Shown here: positions 1 through 10,396 of the stretch, piece by piece | Layout: every line of letters begins with the position of its first letter | How positions within the stretch are numbered: position 1 is the stretch's first letter | Origin: Alteromonas sp. LMIT006 | Lineage (GTDB): Bacteria > Pseudomonadota > Gammaproteobacteria > Enterobacterales > Alteromonadaceae | Direction: 5' to 3' | NCBI RefSeq assembly: GCF_024300645.1 | Contig: NZ_CP101291.1 | Span: forward strand, 1,364,001 to 1,428,000 | DNA: 64,000 nt | Position numbers and translations under genes: made by a program | The notes under the pieces: generated by a model | Told to the model about the DNA's origin: nothing | What the model saw: only the letters and a program-made list of their open reading frames with translations | Databases searched by the model: none

Positions 1-453
1 ACCCAAAATTGGTATGCCGCATGGCCACAGCTTTCCGAGCAGACGCAATTTGATGATGCGTTCTGGGCATCCGTATTAGATGTAAAAGTGGCTGTGAATG
101 GTGCGCTAGAGATTGCGCGAAAAGAACAAGGCATCGGAAGTTCGCTCGAAGCTCAAGTGACTTTGTATGTCTCGGATGAATTAGTAGAAATATTATCCCG
201 CCTAGAGGACGAGTTGCGGTTTGTGACTATCACATCCAAAGCACAAGTTAAATCATTAGCTGATAAGCCTACGAATGCTCAAGAGACCGCGAATAAAGGA
301 CTGTTTGTCCTTGTCGAACAAGCCAGTGGCAATAAATGTGTGCGTTGCTGGCACTATCGAGATGATGTTGGTACTGACGACACTCATCCAGAACTATGCG
401 GTCGATGTATAACCAATGTCGATGGCGAAGGTGAGACCAGACAATATGCGTAA
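1..453 (+). CDS. ileS: Isoleucyl-tRNA synthetase, C-terminal part (5' truncated by window edge)
   Basis: The frame is open from base 1, so only the last 150 residues are in the window. The visible part is the anticodon-binding/C-terminal region ending in the zinc-ribbon characteristic of bacterial IleS: a CVRCW motif followed about 20 residues later by CGRC, giving the four zinc-binding cysteines. The enzyme charges tRNA-Ile in the cytoplasm. Its stop codon (451-453) lies inside the start region of lspA, and ileS-lspA coupling is widespread in Gammaproteobacteria. Confidence 0.95.
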   Translation, partial: TQNWYAAWPQLSEQTQFDDAFWASVLDVKVAVNGALEIARKEQGIGSSLEAQVTLYVSDELVEILSRLEDELRFVTITSKAQVKSLADKPTNAQETANKGLFVLVEQASGNKCVRCWHYRDDVGTDDTHPELCGRCITNVDGEGETRQYA

Positions 454-946
454 ACTCTTTAGTGAGAGCGGATTGCGATTTATTTGGATTGCTCTGTTGG
501 GTTTGATGATTGATCAAGTCACCAAGCAGATGATTGTGGCGAACTTTGATTTGTATGAATCTATCCAAGTGACGGGGTTTTTTAATCTTACTTATGTGCG
601 CAACTATGGCGCAGCATTTAGTTTTTTGCATGATGCAGGAGGGTGGCAGCGTTACTTTTTTACAGCAATCGCCTGGATTGTGAGCGTTGTTATTATTTGG
701 TGGTTATATCAATCTCCCAAGTCGCAAAGATTATTGCCAGTTGCGTTTTGTTTTATCTTAGGCGGAGCGATTGGCAATGTAATCGATAGAATGGTCCACG
801 GTTACGTGATCGATTTTTTAGATTTTTATATAGGTAGTTATCATTGGCCAGCTTTTAATATTGCAGATAGTGTGATTTTTATTGGGGCAGGATTGTTAAT
901 CGTCGATATGTTTGTCAATAAGGAAGAAGCAAATGAGCAATCTTAG
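446..946 (+). CDS. lspA: Lipoprotein signal peptidase (signal peptidase II)
   Basis: Inner-membrane aspartyl protease that removes the signal peptide from lipid-modified prolipoproteins. The 166-residue product has four hydrophobic segments. The catalytic aspartates lie in GNVIDR (D114) and FNIAD (D141), the same numbering as the E. coli dyad. I prefer the ATG at 446 over the in-frame ATG at 416, because an AAGGTGAG-like ribosome-binding site sits at 428-435 and the resulting length fits the family. The gene overlaps the ileS stop by 8 bases and the next gene by 14, indicating translational coupling. Substrates encoded nearby probably include BamD and possibly SapA. Confidence 0.96.
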   Translation: MRKLFSESGLRFIWIALLGLMIDQVTKQMIVANFDLYESIQVTGFFNLTYVRNYGAAFSFLHDAGGWQRYFFTAIAWIVSVVIIWWLYQSPKSQRLLPVAFCFILGGAIGNVIDRMVHGYVIDFLDFYIGSYHWPAFNIADSVIFIGAGLLIVDMFVNKEEANEQS

Positions 947-1376
947 TATTGTCGAAAACAGCGAAGTGATTTTGCACTTCGATTTGAAGTTAGAAGATGG
1001 CTCGGCGGCGGATAGCACTAGAGTCAATAATAAGCCTGCTAAGATGGTTATGGGCGATGGTTCATTGACCCCAAATTTTGAAAAGTGTTTGCTTGGTTTG
1101 AAAAAAGGTGAAAAGGCATCATTTACCTTGCCGGCTAATGATGCGTTTGGCATGCCTAATCCGGATAATATTTATCATGTTGACCGCTCCAAGTTTGATG
1201 CGTCTATGGAACTCAAAGAAGGTATGATCATGGGCTTTGCTCAGCCGGATGGTTCGGAGCTTCCTGGTATTATCAGAGCGGTAGAAGGCTTATCGGTGAC
1301 GGTTGATTTTAATCACCCCCTGGCGGGACAGACAGTGATTTTTGATGTTGAAATCATTGATGTGATTAACTCATAG
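933..1376 (+). CDS. fkpB: FKBP-type peptidyl-prolyl isomerase (SlpA/FkpB)
   Basis: 147-residue SlyD-like FKBP: N-terminal FKBP half, an inserted flap around residues 70-125, and the terminal FKBP strand with the FNHPLAG motif typical of SlyD/SlpA proteins. It lacks the histidine-rich tail seen in the second family member in this window at 10397-10888. It probably acts as a cytoplasmic proline isomerase and chaperone. The start at 933 is chosen because AGGAAG at 921-926 is well placed, whereas the upstream in-frame ATG at 912 lies deeper inside lspA. Gene order lspA-fkpB-ispH is conserved in gammaproteobacteria. Confidence 0.93.
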   Translation: MSNLSIVENSEVILHFDLKLEDGSAADSTRVNNKPAKMVMGDGSLTPNFEKCLLGLKKGEKASFTLPANDAFGMPNPDNIYHVDRSKFDASMELKEGMIMGFAQPDGSELPGIIRAVEGLSVTVDFNHPLAGQTVIFDVEIIDVINS

Positions 1377-1399
1377 TTAAACATAAAAGGATGAATGTG

Positions 1400-2344
1400 A
1401 TGCAGATCCAATTAGCAAACCCCCGAGGTTTTTGTGCTGGTGTTGACCGAGCTATCACGATTGTAGAACGCGCCTTAGAGATGTTTCCGCATCCCATCTA
1501 TGTGCGTCACGAGGTTGTCCATAATAAATTTGTTGTGGATGGTCTTAAGGCTAAAGGCGCGGTATTTGTTGCGGAACTCGATCAAGTACCAGATGACTCG
1601 ATAGTGATTTTTTCTGCTCATGGGGTCTCCCAGGCGGTGCGCAAAGAAGCCGATAGACGAGGGCTTAAGGTATTCGATGCAACCTGTCCATTAGTCACCA
1701 AAGTGCATATGGAGGTTACTCGAGCAAGCAAGCGCGGAACGGAATGTATTTTGATTGGTCACAAGGGCCATCCCGAAGTAGAAGGTACCATGGGGCAGTA
1801 TGACAATCCCAATGGTGGTATTTATTTGGTTGAAACCGCAGAAGACGCTCGTGCACTACAAGTCAAAAATCCAGATGATTTGTACTATTGCTCACAAACA
1901 ACGTTATCGGTCGATGATACTGCCGATGTCATTGATGCCCTGCGCGAAACCTTTCCAAAGATCGATGGCCCGCGTAAAGACGATATCTGTTATGCGACGC
2001 AAAATCGCCAAGATGCAGTAAGAGATATGGCACAACAGTGCGATCTGGTACTGGTTGTGGGAGCCACTAATAGCTCAAATTCAAACCGCTTACGTGAGCT
2101 ATCAGAAAAGCTAGGTACACGTGCTTATCTAATTGCCGATGCTGATGCAATAGATCCAAATTGGCTAAATAATTGTTCTCAAGTTGGTGTCAGCGCAGGG
2201 GCATCAGCGCCAGAGATTTTAGTACGCGGAGTCATAGAGCGTCTGCAGGATTTAGGCGCTGGCGACGTTCAAGAGCTCTCAGGTCGCGAAGAAAACATCG
2301 AGTTTGCAGTTCCCAAAGAACTACAAGTTAGACAAGTCAATTAA
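1400..2344 (+). CDS. ispH: 4-hydroxy-3-methylbut-2-enyl diphosphate reductase
   Basis: Iron-sulfur enzyme of the last step of the MEP isoprenoid pathway, producing IPP and DMAPP. The protein begins [17 protein letters not shown], with the first cluster cysteine at residue 12; the other two conserved cysteines are in DATCPLV and DICYAT. ATG 1400 is preferred to ATG 1391 because AAAAGG (1385-1390) would abut the earlier ATG, and because E. coli IspH begins at the equivalent MQI. Other MEP-pathway genes in this window are dxs and, downstream of the pathway, ispA. It closes the lspA-fkpB-ispH block that precedes the pilin genes, as in Pseudomonas. Confidence 0.96.
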   Translation: MQIQLANPRGFCAGVDRAITIVERALEMFPHPIYVRHEVVHNKFVVDGLKAKGAVFVAELDQVPDDSIVIFSAHGVSQAVRKEADRRGLKVFDATCPLVTKVHMEVTRASKRGTECILIGHKGHPEVEGTMGQYDNPNGGIYLVETAEDARALQVKNPDDLYYCSQTTLSVDDTADVIDALRETFPKIDGPRKDDICYATQNRQDAVRDMAQQCDLVLVVGATNSSNSNRLRELSEKLGTRAYLIADADAIDPNWLNNCSQVGVSAGASAPEILVRGVIERLQDLGAGDVQELSGREENIEFAVPKELQVRQVN

Positions 2345-2459
2345 CCCCTTTCTTTTGGCCGGTTGTTTTAGAGCTGGCCATACTTAAGCACCGTTTTTTA
2401 TACCCATTTCAATCTTATTGCGTCATATATTTAGTGTATGGTCGCAACGGGTATTGGAT

Positions 2460-3083
2460 ATGATTCGTATAAAATCACACGCGCAACAACGAGGCATCGG
2501 CATGGTCGAAGTCTTAGTGACTATGGTGATTTTGGCTGTTGGTCTACTTGGGGTAACGAATTTGCAGTTTGCTGCAGCCAAACACAATTCGGATGCGCTG
2601 GCCAGAACGCAGGCGATTTTGGCACTCGAGCAATTCACTGAACGCTTACGGAGTGCTGCGGTAGTGGGTTCTACAGGGGATGCCTTAGTACTCCCTGAAA
2701 AATATTTTGACCAGAGTTTGTATCAGTTTGGTCATTTATCTTGCAGCACTGGAGAAAGTCCTTATTTTTGTTACTGTGATGCCTTTCCAGGGGCTTTGAC
2801 GAATTGTCATGCCTTAACCTGTGACCTAAATCAAACCGCAATTTTTGATATTTACCAAGCTTCTTGTCAAGTGGTCCAACACAATCCTGCAGCCGAACTA
2901 TCGATGCAGTGTATTGATAATGATGCGACAGACAGTTTGAGCTGTAGTGGTGGCTCTCGACATATTCTTATGGTGCGCTGGCCTTCACTACCCTGGCAAA
3001 ATCAAGCTCAGTTTCTGTCTACACTTTGCAATCCAAATGAGAGCGATCAATACGCTTGTGTGACTCAAGAGGTCTTTTTCTAA
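2460..3083 (+). CDS. pilV: Type IV pilus minor pilin PilV
   Basis: Prepilin with a class III leader and hydrophobic N-terminus: after RGIG the mature sequence starts MVEVLVTMVILAVGLLG, with glutamate at mature position 3 rather than the usual 5. The remaining roughly 190 residues form a cysteine-rich soluble domain (at least nine cysteines), as in PilV. Minor pilins FimU-PilV-PilW-PilX form the priming complex at the pilus tip with PilY1. ATG 2460 is used. A TTG 14 codons upstream would give an unusually long basic leader. The stop overlaps the pilW start (TAATG). Confidence 0.88.
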   Translation: MIRIKSHAQQRGIGMVEVLVTMVILAVGLLGVTNLQFAAAKHNSDALARTQAILALEQFTERLRSAAVVGSTGDALVLPEKYFDQSLYQFGHLSCSTGESPYFCYCDAFPGALTNCHALTCDLNQTAIFDIYQASCQVVQHNPAAELSMQCIDNDATDSLSCSGGSRHILMVRWPSLPWQNQAQFLSTLCNPNESDQYACVTQEVFF

Positions 3084-3922
3084 TGGTAAGATCCATAAAA
3101 GCCCGAGGCTTTTCTTTAGTTGAACTCATGGTGGCCATGACATTAGGCGCTATTGTGAGTGTGACGATCATCCAAATTATGGTGGGCAATTCAGTCACGC
3201 AACAGCTCAACCGTGCCCTAGCATCTTCTCAAGAAAACGGCCGCTTTATTATCCATCGCTTGCGTCAAGATGTTTTGCACACCGGTTTGTACAATGAATT
3301 AGCAGGTAAGCTAGACCATTCAGTAGATATCGCAGAGGAAGCCATATTTGTTCGGCAGCATCCTATCATTATGCCAAACACGTTTGCCAGCTGGTCAACA
3401 CTTGGCATTATTGATAGGGATAGTTCTGGCAGTGACGAGCTTGTGATCACCAGGCAACACACTCGAGATTGCCGTGGCTATAGCTTAGGTTATTCTGTTG
3501 CTACCGAATTTCCAGTTGTGAATCAATATTATGTGGAAGACGAAACCTTGCGTTGTCGGGGCTTTGACTTACGGGTTTTGCGAGGACAAAAAGTCGCCAC
3601 CGGACACAACCGTCACAATAGTATTGCATTACTTCAAGGAGTTGTGAGTTTTCAAGTGCTCTACGGATTAGGAGATGCCAATACCGGACAAGTGAATCGT
3701 TATGTTACGGCAAGTGAGCTATCGGATCCCATGCAGGTAGTGGTCTTACGTATGGCTGTATTATTGCGCAGCCCAGAGACGATAAATGTGAGTAACACAC
3801 ATGACTTTATCATCCTCGATAATTCTGCAATACAACCAAGCGGTAATCACATTTATCGCCAGTTTGAAACAAGTGTGACCTTGCGCAACGCTCGCTATCA
3901 ATTACAACGTGGTGAAATATGA
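3083..3922 (+). CDS. pilW: Type IV pilus minor pilin PilW
   Basis: 279-residue prepilin: leader MVRSIKARG followed by FSLVELMVAMTLGAIVSVTI, the classical F/E5 prepilin peptidase site. The long C-terminal globular domain and position between PilV and PilX identify PilW. The start ATG 3083 overlaps the pilV stop, with AAGAGG at 3067-3072 as ribosome-binding site. The stop overlaps pilX in an ATGA junction. It is part of the tip-associated minor pilin complex, processed by PilD (not in this window). Confidence 0.9.
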   Translation: MVRSIKARGFSLVELMVAMTLGAIVSVTIIQIMVGNSVTQQLNRALASSQENGRFIIHRLRQDVLHTGLYNELAGKLDHSVDIAEEAIFVRQHPIIMPNTFASWSTLGIIDRDSSGSDELVITRQHTRDCRGYSLGYSVATEFPVVNQYYVEDETLRCRGFDLRVLRGQKVATGHNRHNSIALLQGVVSFQVLYGLGDANTGQVNRYVTASELSDPMQVVVLRMAVLLRSPETINVSNTHDFIILDNSAIQPSGNHIYRQFETSVTLRNARYQLQRGEI

Positions 3923-4488
3923 TGAAACAGCAACGCGGTATGGTGTTGATTTTTGCTTTGGTGGTGTTACTGGCGCTAACGCTCTTGGGCCTTGCGGCAC
4001 TTGGGAGCAGTACTCTACAACAAAAAATGGCGGTCAATTCACAACAGCAAGCGTTGCTATTTAATGCCGCTGAGGCAGCACTTGCCGGAGTAATGTTTGA
4101 ATCGGAAGACGAACAATTATTAGCAGATGATACGTTATTAGATCCCATCAGTGAGGCACGACAAGGGGATAGTTTGGATCCTACTTCGCAAGCTTTTAGC
4201 TGTTTTATTGACCAAGGATTTCCTAGCCGCACGGTAACCAGTTCAGGGTTTAGCCCAGGGACAAAGCATCAACTGAGCGGCACACAGGATTCGCAAAATC
4301 GCTTGCAGAGTTGGTCACGTACCGCGTTTGTTCGAGAACAAGCCTGTCGTGGTTCATCTAATGTCATTGGGGGGAGTCATATTCGTTGCCATGTTTTCAT
4401 AGTACGTGGATGCGGTCAGTTAATTGGTAGCGATTATGCTGTCGCGAATATGATGACAGTTACGGTCTTTGCACCAGTTTCACAATAG
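3919..4488 (+). CDS. pilX: Type IV pilus minor pilin PilX
   Basis: PilX/PilX_N family. A short basic leader (MMKQQRG) precedes a hydrophobic helix (MVLIFALVVLLALTLLGLAA), then the N...AEAAL motif around residues 50-58 that marks the PilX N-terminal helix. It lacks the glutamate-5 of normal pilins, as expected for this family. Tight ATGA coupling to pilW, and 16 bp separate it from pilY1. The start could be the first or second of two consecutive ATG codons (3919 or 3922). Confidence 0.88.
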   Translation: MMKQQRGMVLIFALVVLLALTLLGLAALGSSTLQQKMAVNSQQQALLFNAAEAALAGVMFESEDEQLLADDTLLDPISEARQGDSLDPTSQAFSCFIDQGFPSRTVTSSGFSPGTKHQLSGTQDSQNRLQSWSRTAFVREQACRGSSNVIGGSHIRCHVFIVRGCGQLIGSDYAVANMMTVTVFAPVSQ

Positions 4489-4504
4489 AAAGAGGTAGAG
4501 ATAT

Positions 4505-7500
4505 ATGTCAGTTCAGTGTAAGCGCATAAGTCAAACCTTGTTGACTATGACATGTGCTGGTCTATTAAGTGTCGCTGTTAGCCTATCGAGCTGGGCAAGC
4601 GATCTAGATATCTATCTTGGTTCTGGCAACGATACGGTAACTTATAAGCCCAATGTACTTTTTATCATAGATACATCTGGCTCTATGTCAAACCAAGATG
4701 GAACAGGTAAAACGCGATTGTTTCGAGTGCAACAGGCGCTCAATGAAGCACTCTCTGGTGCAACAAATATCAATGCGGGATTGATGCGTTTTTCCAATAA
4801 AGGTGGTCCGATTCTCTATCCAGTGACTGATATCGACCGTTTTGTGCCACCTCAGTTGATTGATACAGTTCAATCTGGGGCAGATGATGCCACATTTATC
4901 AATGGTGAGATGCAAATTTCGACCCATCAATTGCAAATTGCACTCGGTACACAAACGGTTACGACAGGCCTGCGTTTTCTAGAGTTGAACATTCCACAAG
5001 GCGCACAGATCACCAAAGCGTCGTTGCGTTTTGCATCCGCTTTTATCAACAGTGAACCAGTAGAAATCAAGATCTATGGCGAATTGAATGGTGATGCTCA
5101 AAATTATGCCGTAGGAGCCGCGGTGCATGAACGGGCTAAAACCACTCACTTCGTGGAATGGAACAGCGATAATATCTTTTCTTTTTCTGGAGAATATATC
5201 AGTACACCAGATATCACGAGTGTGATCCAAGAAGTCGTCAATCAATCCTCATGGTGTGGACGCAACAATATCGGATTGATTATTGTCGCCAAGGGTCTGA
5301 ATGCCGGTGTTTCACGAGCCGCCTACGCTTTTGAGCAGGACAATGGACTGGCGCCTCAGTTAGTCGTTGAGTATGATGATACAACTGCTACAGGCTGTGT
5401 GGCAGGAACGATGACCTACCAAATAACAGGTCAAGGCGAAAATGCAGAAGAACGTGGTAATGGACATCAAGCCACTGGTAGCGAACTCACCTTCCAAAAT
5501 ACTTCGAATGAATACATCCCGAGTCCTACGAGCTACCTTTCCCCTGTGACCGACCTGCAGTGTCAAACCAATAATCACATCGTCTTGCTCTCTGATGGTG
5601 AAGCGAATAACAATCATAGTGTAAGCAAAATTCAATCATTGCTTGGCAAAACGTGTCAGTCTAGTAGTGGTGAACCTTGTGGTTTCGATTTGGTGCAAGA
5701 GCTTTCTCAGACCAATACTTCACCTATCAATGCAAGAGTGATCACTCATACTATTGGCTTTGCGGCTAATGCAACCGCCAATAATTTTCTCAATCAACTG
5801 GCACTCAAAGGTGGCGGTGGTTTTTATCAAACTGATAACTCGGAAGAGTTGGTTGATGTATTTCAACAAATTTTGCGCACTGTCAAAGATGTCAATGCAA
5901 CATTTGTATCACCAGGCGTTGCAGTGAACCAACTCAATCGCTTAACTCATCGCGATGAATTGTATTTTGCTCTGTTTAATCCTTCTGAGGGCACATTATG
6001 GCCAGGCAATCTCAAGCAATATAAAATTCAAGGAGATACTATTTTGGATCAAAACAATGCCAATGCGGTTGATGGTTCAACCGGGTTCTTTTCTGAATAT
6101 GCGCATTCATTTTGGTCCACGCTAGCCGATGGGAATGCTGTAGGCGAAGGAGGTGCTGCAAGTAAGCTTGGGCTTTCTCGGAACATTTACACGTTTTCGA
6201 CACCCGGTAATATAGTGGCACCTGAGAATCAACTCCACGAAGACAATACGAGCATCAACACTACGGATTTAGCTCTCGGAGCATTACCTGAACCGGACAC
6301 TTTGCGCACTCAAGTCTTAAAATGGGCTCGAGGGGTGGATGTACGTGATTACGATGGTGATGGTAATGTCACTGAAGTGCGTAGACAAATGGGTGCCCCG
6401 ATTCATTCACAACCTGTGATTGTCGATTATGGCACAGATGATAGTGCGATCTTGGTGGCGACCAATCACGGGTTTTTGCATTCATTTGATGCGACCACTG
6501 GAGCAGAAAATTTTGCGATCATCCCACGTGAATTACTGAGTAATTTGTATGACTTTTATCAGGATGGTTCAAGCTTTAACCATATTTATGGCTTAGATGG
6601 TTCGTTGGTCTTGCGCAGGGGTGGGGATAAAACGTATCTGTATGTTGGGATGCGGCGCGGTGGACAAAACTACTACGCGTTTGACATCAGTGAGAAAGAC
6701 AACCCCAAACTAGTATTTAAAATAAAAGGCGGGGAGGGGGATTTTACTCAACTTGGTCAAACCTGGTCACCGCCCACATTAACCAAAATCAAGATTAGCG
6801 ATACGATCCGAGATGTGATGATTATCGGTGGAGGCTACGACGATAGCCAAGACGATAAGTTGTTGCGAGCACCGGATAGCCAGGGTAATGCAATATACAT
6901 TGTAGATGCTAACACTGGAGCTAAGATACTTACGATCAGTCAATCCGCTTCAGACCTAAATGAGGCATCAATGTTGTATGCCATACCAGGTCGTATATCG
7001 AGTATCGATCGCGATAGCGATGGCTTAGTCGATCACCTATATGCAGCCGATATGGGTGGGCAGCTATTCCGTTTCGATATCTACAACGGTGAGACTGGTG
7101 CGAATTTGATAAAAGGTCAGCGCGTTGCGGATTTGGGTGGTGATGACGAAATGAACCATCGTCGTTTTGTTTATGGCCCTGATGTAACAGAAGTCATAGG
7201 ACAAGGAAAACCGTATTTCGCCATTGCGATTGGTTCAGGTCATCGTGCCGATCCACTTGGCCAGACAATCGATGATAGATTTTATATGCTTAGAGATGAG
7301 GGCGTTTTTAAGCGAGACGAATATGGTCGTTTTCGTTTCTTTGACTCAGTGTTAAGCGAATCAGATTTGTATGACGCAACCGAACATTTATTAAACTCTA
7401 ACGACAACTTAGTTCTAGAACACGCGATAAGTGAGCTAAACAGCAAAAACGGCTGGCGCTTTTCGCTCACTCGAAACGGTGAAAAAGTTTTATCCTCGCC

Positions 7501-7903
7501 ATTATTACTGGATTATCAAATACTTTTTACCACTTTCACTCCCTCAGCCGGAAGCGATAGTCTATGTGCACCGCCAACGGGTCATTCCAGAGCTTATTTA
7601 ATCGATCTCTTTACAGCCAATGCGGTTACGGATTTAGACAGTGGCGAAACTATTGATGTGTATGATCGCTCGGCACAGTTGAGTCAAACTGGGATTGCAT
7701 CAGATCCCAAAATGTTGATTGAAAATATTGTGACCCCTGTAATCTGTATAGGGGCAGAGTGCGAGTCAGCTGTGTTTGAATATGATAATGACGGCAATGA
7801 AATTGCATGCCAAAGCGAGTTTGCCTGCTTAGTTCGCAATATTTATGGCCGCTTTAAACGTGTACAACAACAGTCTTGGCGCACTGATATCGAACGTCAG
7901 TAA
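4505..7903 (+). CDS. pilY1: PilY1-type pilus tip adhesin / biogenesis factor
   Basis: 1132 residues. A signal peptide (about 1-31, cleavage after SSWA) leads to a von Willebrand A domain with the MIDAS motif DTSGS at 56-60. The VWA fold appears interrupted at about 126-292 by a beta-rich segment (see findings) and resumes at NHIVLLSDGEA (about 357-367). The C-terminal half is the PilC/PilY1 beta-propeller, entered through PGNLKQY and containing the calcium-binding loop DYDGDGN (615-621) and a second DRDSDGLVD loop near 835. PilY1 is exported, sits at the pilus tip and antagonises PilT-driven retraction in a calcium-dependent way. It is co-transcribed with pilVWX and pilE. Confidence 0.93.
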   Translation: MSVQCKRISQTLLTMTCAGLLSVAVSLSSWASDLDIYLGSGNDTVTYKPNVLFIIDTSGSMSNQDGTGKTRLFRVQQALNEALSGATNINAGLMRFSNKGGPILYPVTDIDRFVPPQLIDTVQSGADDATFINGEMQISTHQLQIALGTQTVTTGLRFLELNIPQGAQITKASLRFASAFINSEPVEIKIYGELNGDAQNYAVGAAVHERAKTTHFVEWNSDNIFSFSGEYISTPDITSVIQEVVNQSSWCGRNNIGLIIVAKGLNAGVSRAAYAFEQDNGLAPQLVVEYDDTTATGCVAGTMTYQITGQGENAEERGNGHQATGSELTFQNTSNEYIPSPTSYLSPVTDLQCQTNNHIVLLSDGEANNNHSVSKIQSLLGKTCQSSSGEPCGFDLVQELSQTNTSPINARVITHTIGFAANATANNFLNQLALKGGGGFYQTDNSEELVDVFQQILRTVKDVNATFVSPGVAVNQLNRLTHRDELYFALFNPSEGTLWPGNLKQYKIQGDTILDQNNANAVDGSTGFFSEYAHSFWSTLADGNAVGEGGAASKLGLSRNIYTFSTPGNIVAPENQLHEDNTSINTTDLALGALPEPDTLRTQVLKWARGVDVRDYDGDGNVTEVRRQMGAPIHSQPVIVDYGTDDSAILVATNHGFLHSFDATTGAENFAIIPRELLSNLYDFYQDGSSFNHIYGLDGSLVLRRGGDKTYLYVGMRRGGQNYYAFDISEKDNPKLVFKIKGGEGDFTQLGQTWSPPTLTKIKISDTIRDVMIIGGGYDDSQDDKLLRAPDSQGNAIYIVDANTGAKILTISQSASDLNEASMLYAIPGRISSIDRDSDGLVDHLYAADMGGQLFRFDIYNGETGANLIKGQRVADLGGDDEMNHRRFVYGPDVTEVIGQGKPYFAIAIGSGHRADPLGQTIDDRFYMLRDEGVFKRDEYGRFRFFDSVLSESDLYDATEHLLNSNDNLVLEHAISELNSKNGWRFSLTRNGEKVLSSPLLLDYQILFTTFTPSAGSDSLCAPPTGHSRAYLIDLFTANAVTDLDSGETIDVYDRSAQLSQTGIASDPKMLIENIVTPVICIGAECESAVFEYDNDGNEIACQSEFACLVRNIYGRFKRVQQQSWRTDIERQ

Positions 7904-7941
7904 CCAAAGCCTGTTATCAAAGTATAGAGAGGGTAGCTCTT

Positions 7942-8412
7942 ATGAGTAGCTTAAAAGTCACTGGGTTTAGCCTGATTGAATTGATGATTGTGATTGCCAT
8001 TATTGGGATCATTGCCACAGTGGGTTTTCCTAATTACCAAACTTTCACTCAAAACGCGGGTCGTGTGGCAGCTCAAGCTGATTTGATGTCTTTGGCAGCA
8101 GCCTTAGAGCGTCACCGTGCCAGTCAGTTTAATTATGCAAAGGCTGCGAGCGGTTCTGCGGATACTGGGCCACCTGCCATTTTTCATGCATATTCACCCA
8201 GTAACGAAGCTTCGGAGAATAAACTCTACGACTTGACTATTAACAGTGTTGGCAGCCAAGGACAAACTTATATGCTCAAAGCGACACCTGTAAGTTCTGC
8301 AGCGAATGCAAATACTGGTGCGTTGTATTATTTTTCAGACGGTCGGCAGGCTTGGGATCAAAATAATGATGGCGTCATTGCTGGGAATGAATATTGTTGG
8401 CAGTGTGATTAA
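7942..8412 (+). CDS. pilE: Type IV minor pilin PilE
   Basis: 156-residue prepilin. Short leader MSSLKVTG, then FSLIELMIVIAIIGIIATVGFPNY, a textbook class III cleavage site with E5. The C-terminus carries DGRQAWDQNNDGVIAGNE and two cysteines that can form the D-loop disulfide. In P. aeruginosa-type operons PilE follows PilY1 and is a minor pilin, not the major fibre subunit; the position here supports that reading. A GAGAGGG ribosome-binding site precedes the ATG. The stop is two bases from the stop of the convergent fimT-like gene. Confidence 0.9.
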   Translation: MSSLKVTGFSLIELMIVIAIIGIIATVGFPNYQTFTQNAGRVAAQADLMSLAAALERHRASQFNYAKAASGSADTGPPAIFHAYSPSNEASENKLYDLTINSVGSQGQTYMLKATPVSSAANANTGALYYFSDGRQAWDQNNDGVIAGNEYCWQCD

Positions 8413-8413
8413 G

Positions 8414-8962
8414 TTAGTCAGAACAGCTCAAATTCACACCCGAATTGGTTTCATGAATGCCGTCATTATCGCTATCTAGGCTTGTAGAAATCCGTCCTTG
8501 CAAAGAAATAAATATGGCTCGAGCATATTGATTATCCTCAGATTGATCGCAAAACAATACGGTACTTGGTGATGCGCTTAAGCCACTCATATAAAACCTT
8601 ACGACATCACTTGAGCTTGTTAGTGTAACGCCAAAAGGCACGATAGAAAGTGTTTGCAACAATATTTCTGTCGCATCCCTTTGATTGTTACCATTGGTGT
8701 CGACAAAGATCATCTTGGCTTGCCCCCAATCTGCTACACAGCCAGTATAATCTAACGTAGGACAAATACTCACATCCGTCATCTGAGTGATTGCATGACT
8801 TTTGGCAAACTGTAAAGAGGCACTTGTCGCATTAAACGAAGCAATAATGCGTTGCTGTAACAACAAACTTTGCGTGCCTGGCACGACAAGAGTAATTGCA
8901 ATAGTGAGTATGCTGATAGTGATCATGATTTCGATAAGTGTTAGGCCACGTTGACGTTTCAT
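8414..8962 (-). CDS. FimT/FimU-like (GspH family) minor pilin
   Basis: 182-residue prepilin of the GspH/FimT family: leader MKRQRG, then LTLIEIMITISILTIAITLVVPG, followed by the family motif with FVDTNGNNQRD around residues 85-95. In related genomes this minor pilin (FimT or FimU) is the first gene of the pilVWX-Y1-E operon. Here it is transcribed towards pilE from the other side, probably still supplying the fourth tip minor pilin. AGGAG is correctly spaced before ATG 8962. I cannot distinguish FimT from FimU by sequence alone. Confidence 0.85.
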   Translation of the reverse strand: MKRQRGLTLIEIMITISILTIAITLVVPGTQSLLLQQRIIASFNATSASLQFAKSHAITQMTDVSICPTLDYTGCVADWGQAKMIFVDTNGNNQRDATEILLQTLSIVPFGVTLTSSSDVVRFYMSGLSASPSTVLFCDQSEDNQYARAIFISLQGRISTSLDSDNDGIHETNSGVNLSCSD

Positions 8963-9133
8963 ACATAACTCCTGTTTTTTGTATTTAAGAATTGATTCAT
9001 TTGCATCTATAATATTAATGCAATATGCATGCTTTTTAGGTATGCTAGAAAGTAGACTTAGTTAACAATGAATACCTATAAAAACAACGCTAAAGCCTAG
9101 TTTTGGTTTGAGTTAAACAATACAGGAATGGTT

Positions 9134-10317
<1,184 letters not shown>

Positions 10318-10335
10318 TACTCCTAGCCCCCTTTA

Positions 10336-10373
10336 AAAAAGCCTGAACGATGAATATGTTCAGGCTTTTTTTT
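10336..10373. terminator. Bidirectional rho-independent terminator between glnB and slyD
   Basis: Stem GCCTGAAC / GTTCAGGC (8 bp) with a 9-nt loop, A-tract on the left and T-tract on the right, so it works for glnB on plus and slyD on minus. Confidence 0.93.
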
Positions 10374-10396
10374 GTTAGCTAAGTCGATGACACGAT

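Noticed and set aside
2345-2459. GGCCGG...CTGGCC inverted repeat after ispH as terminator
   Set aside because: The stem is imperfect and not followed directly by a T-tract; I could not support it as a terminator or operator.
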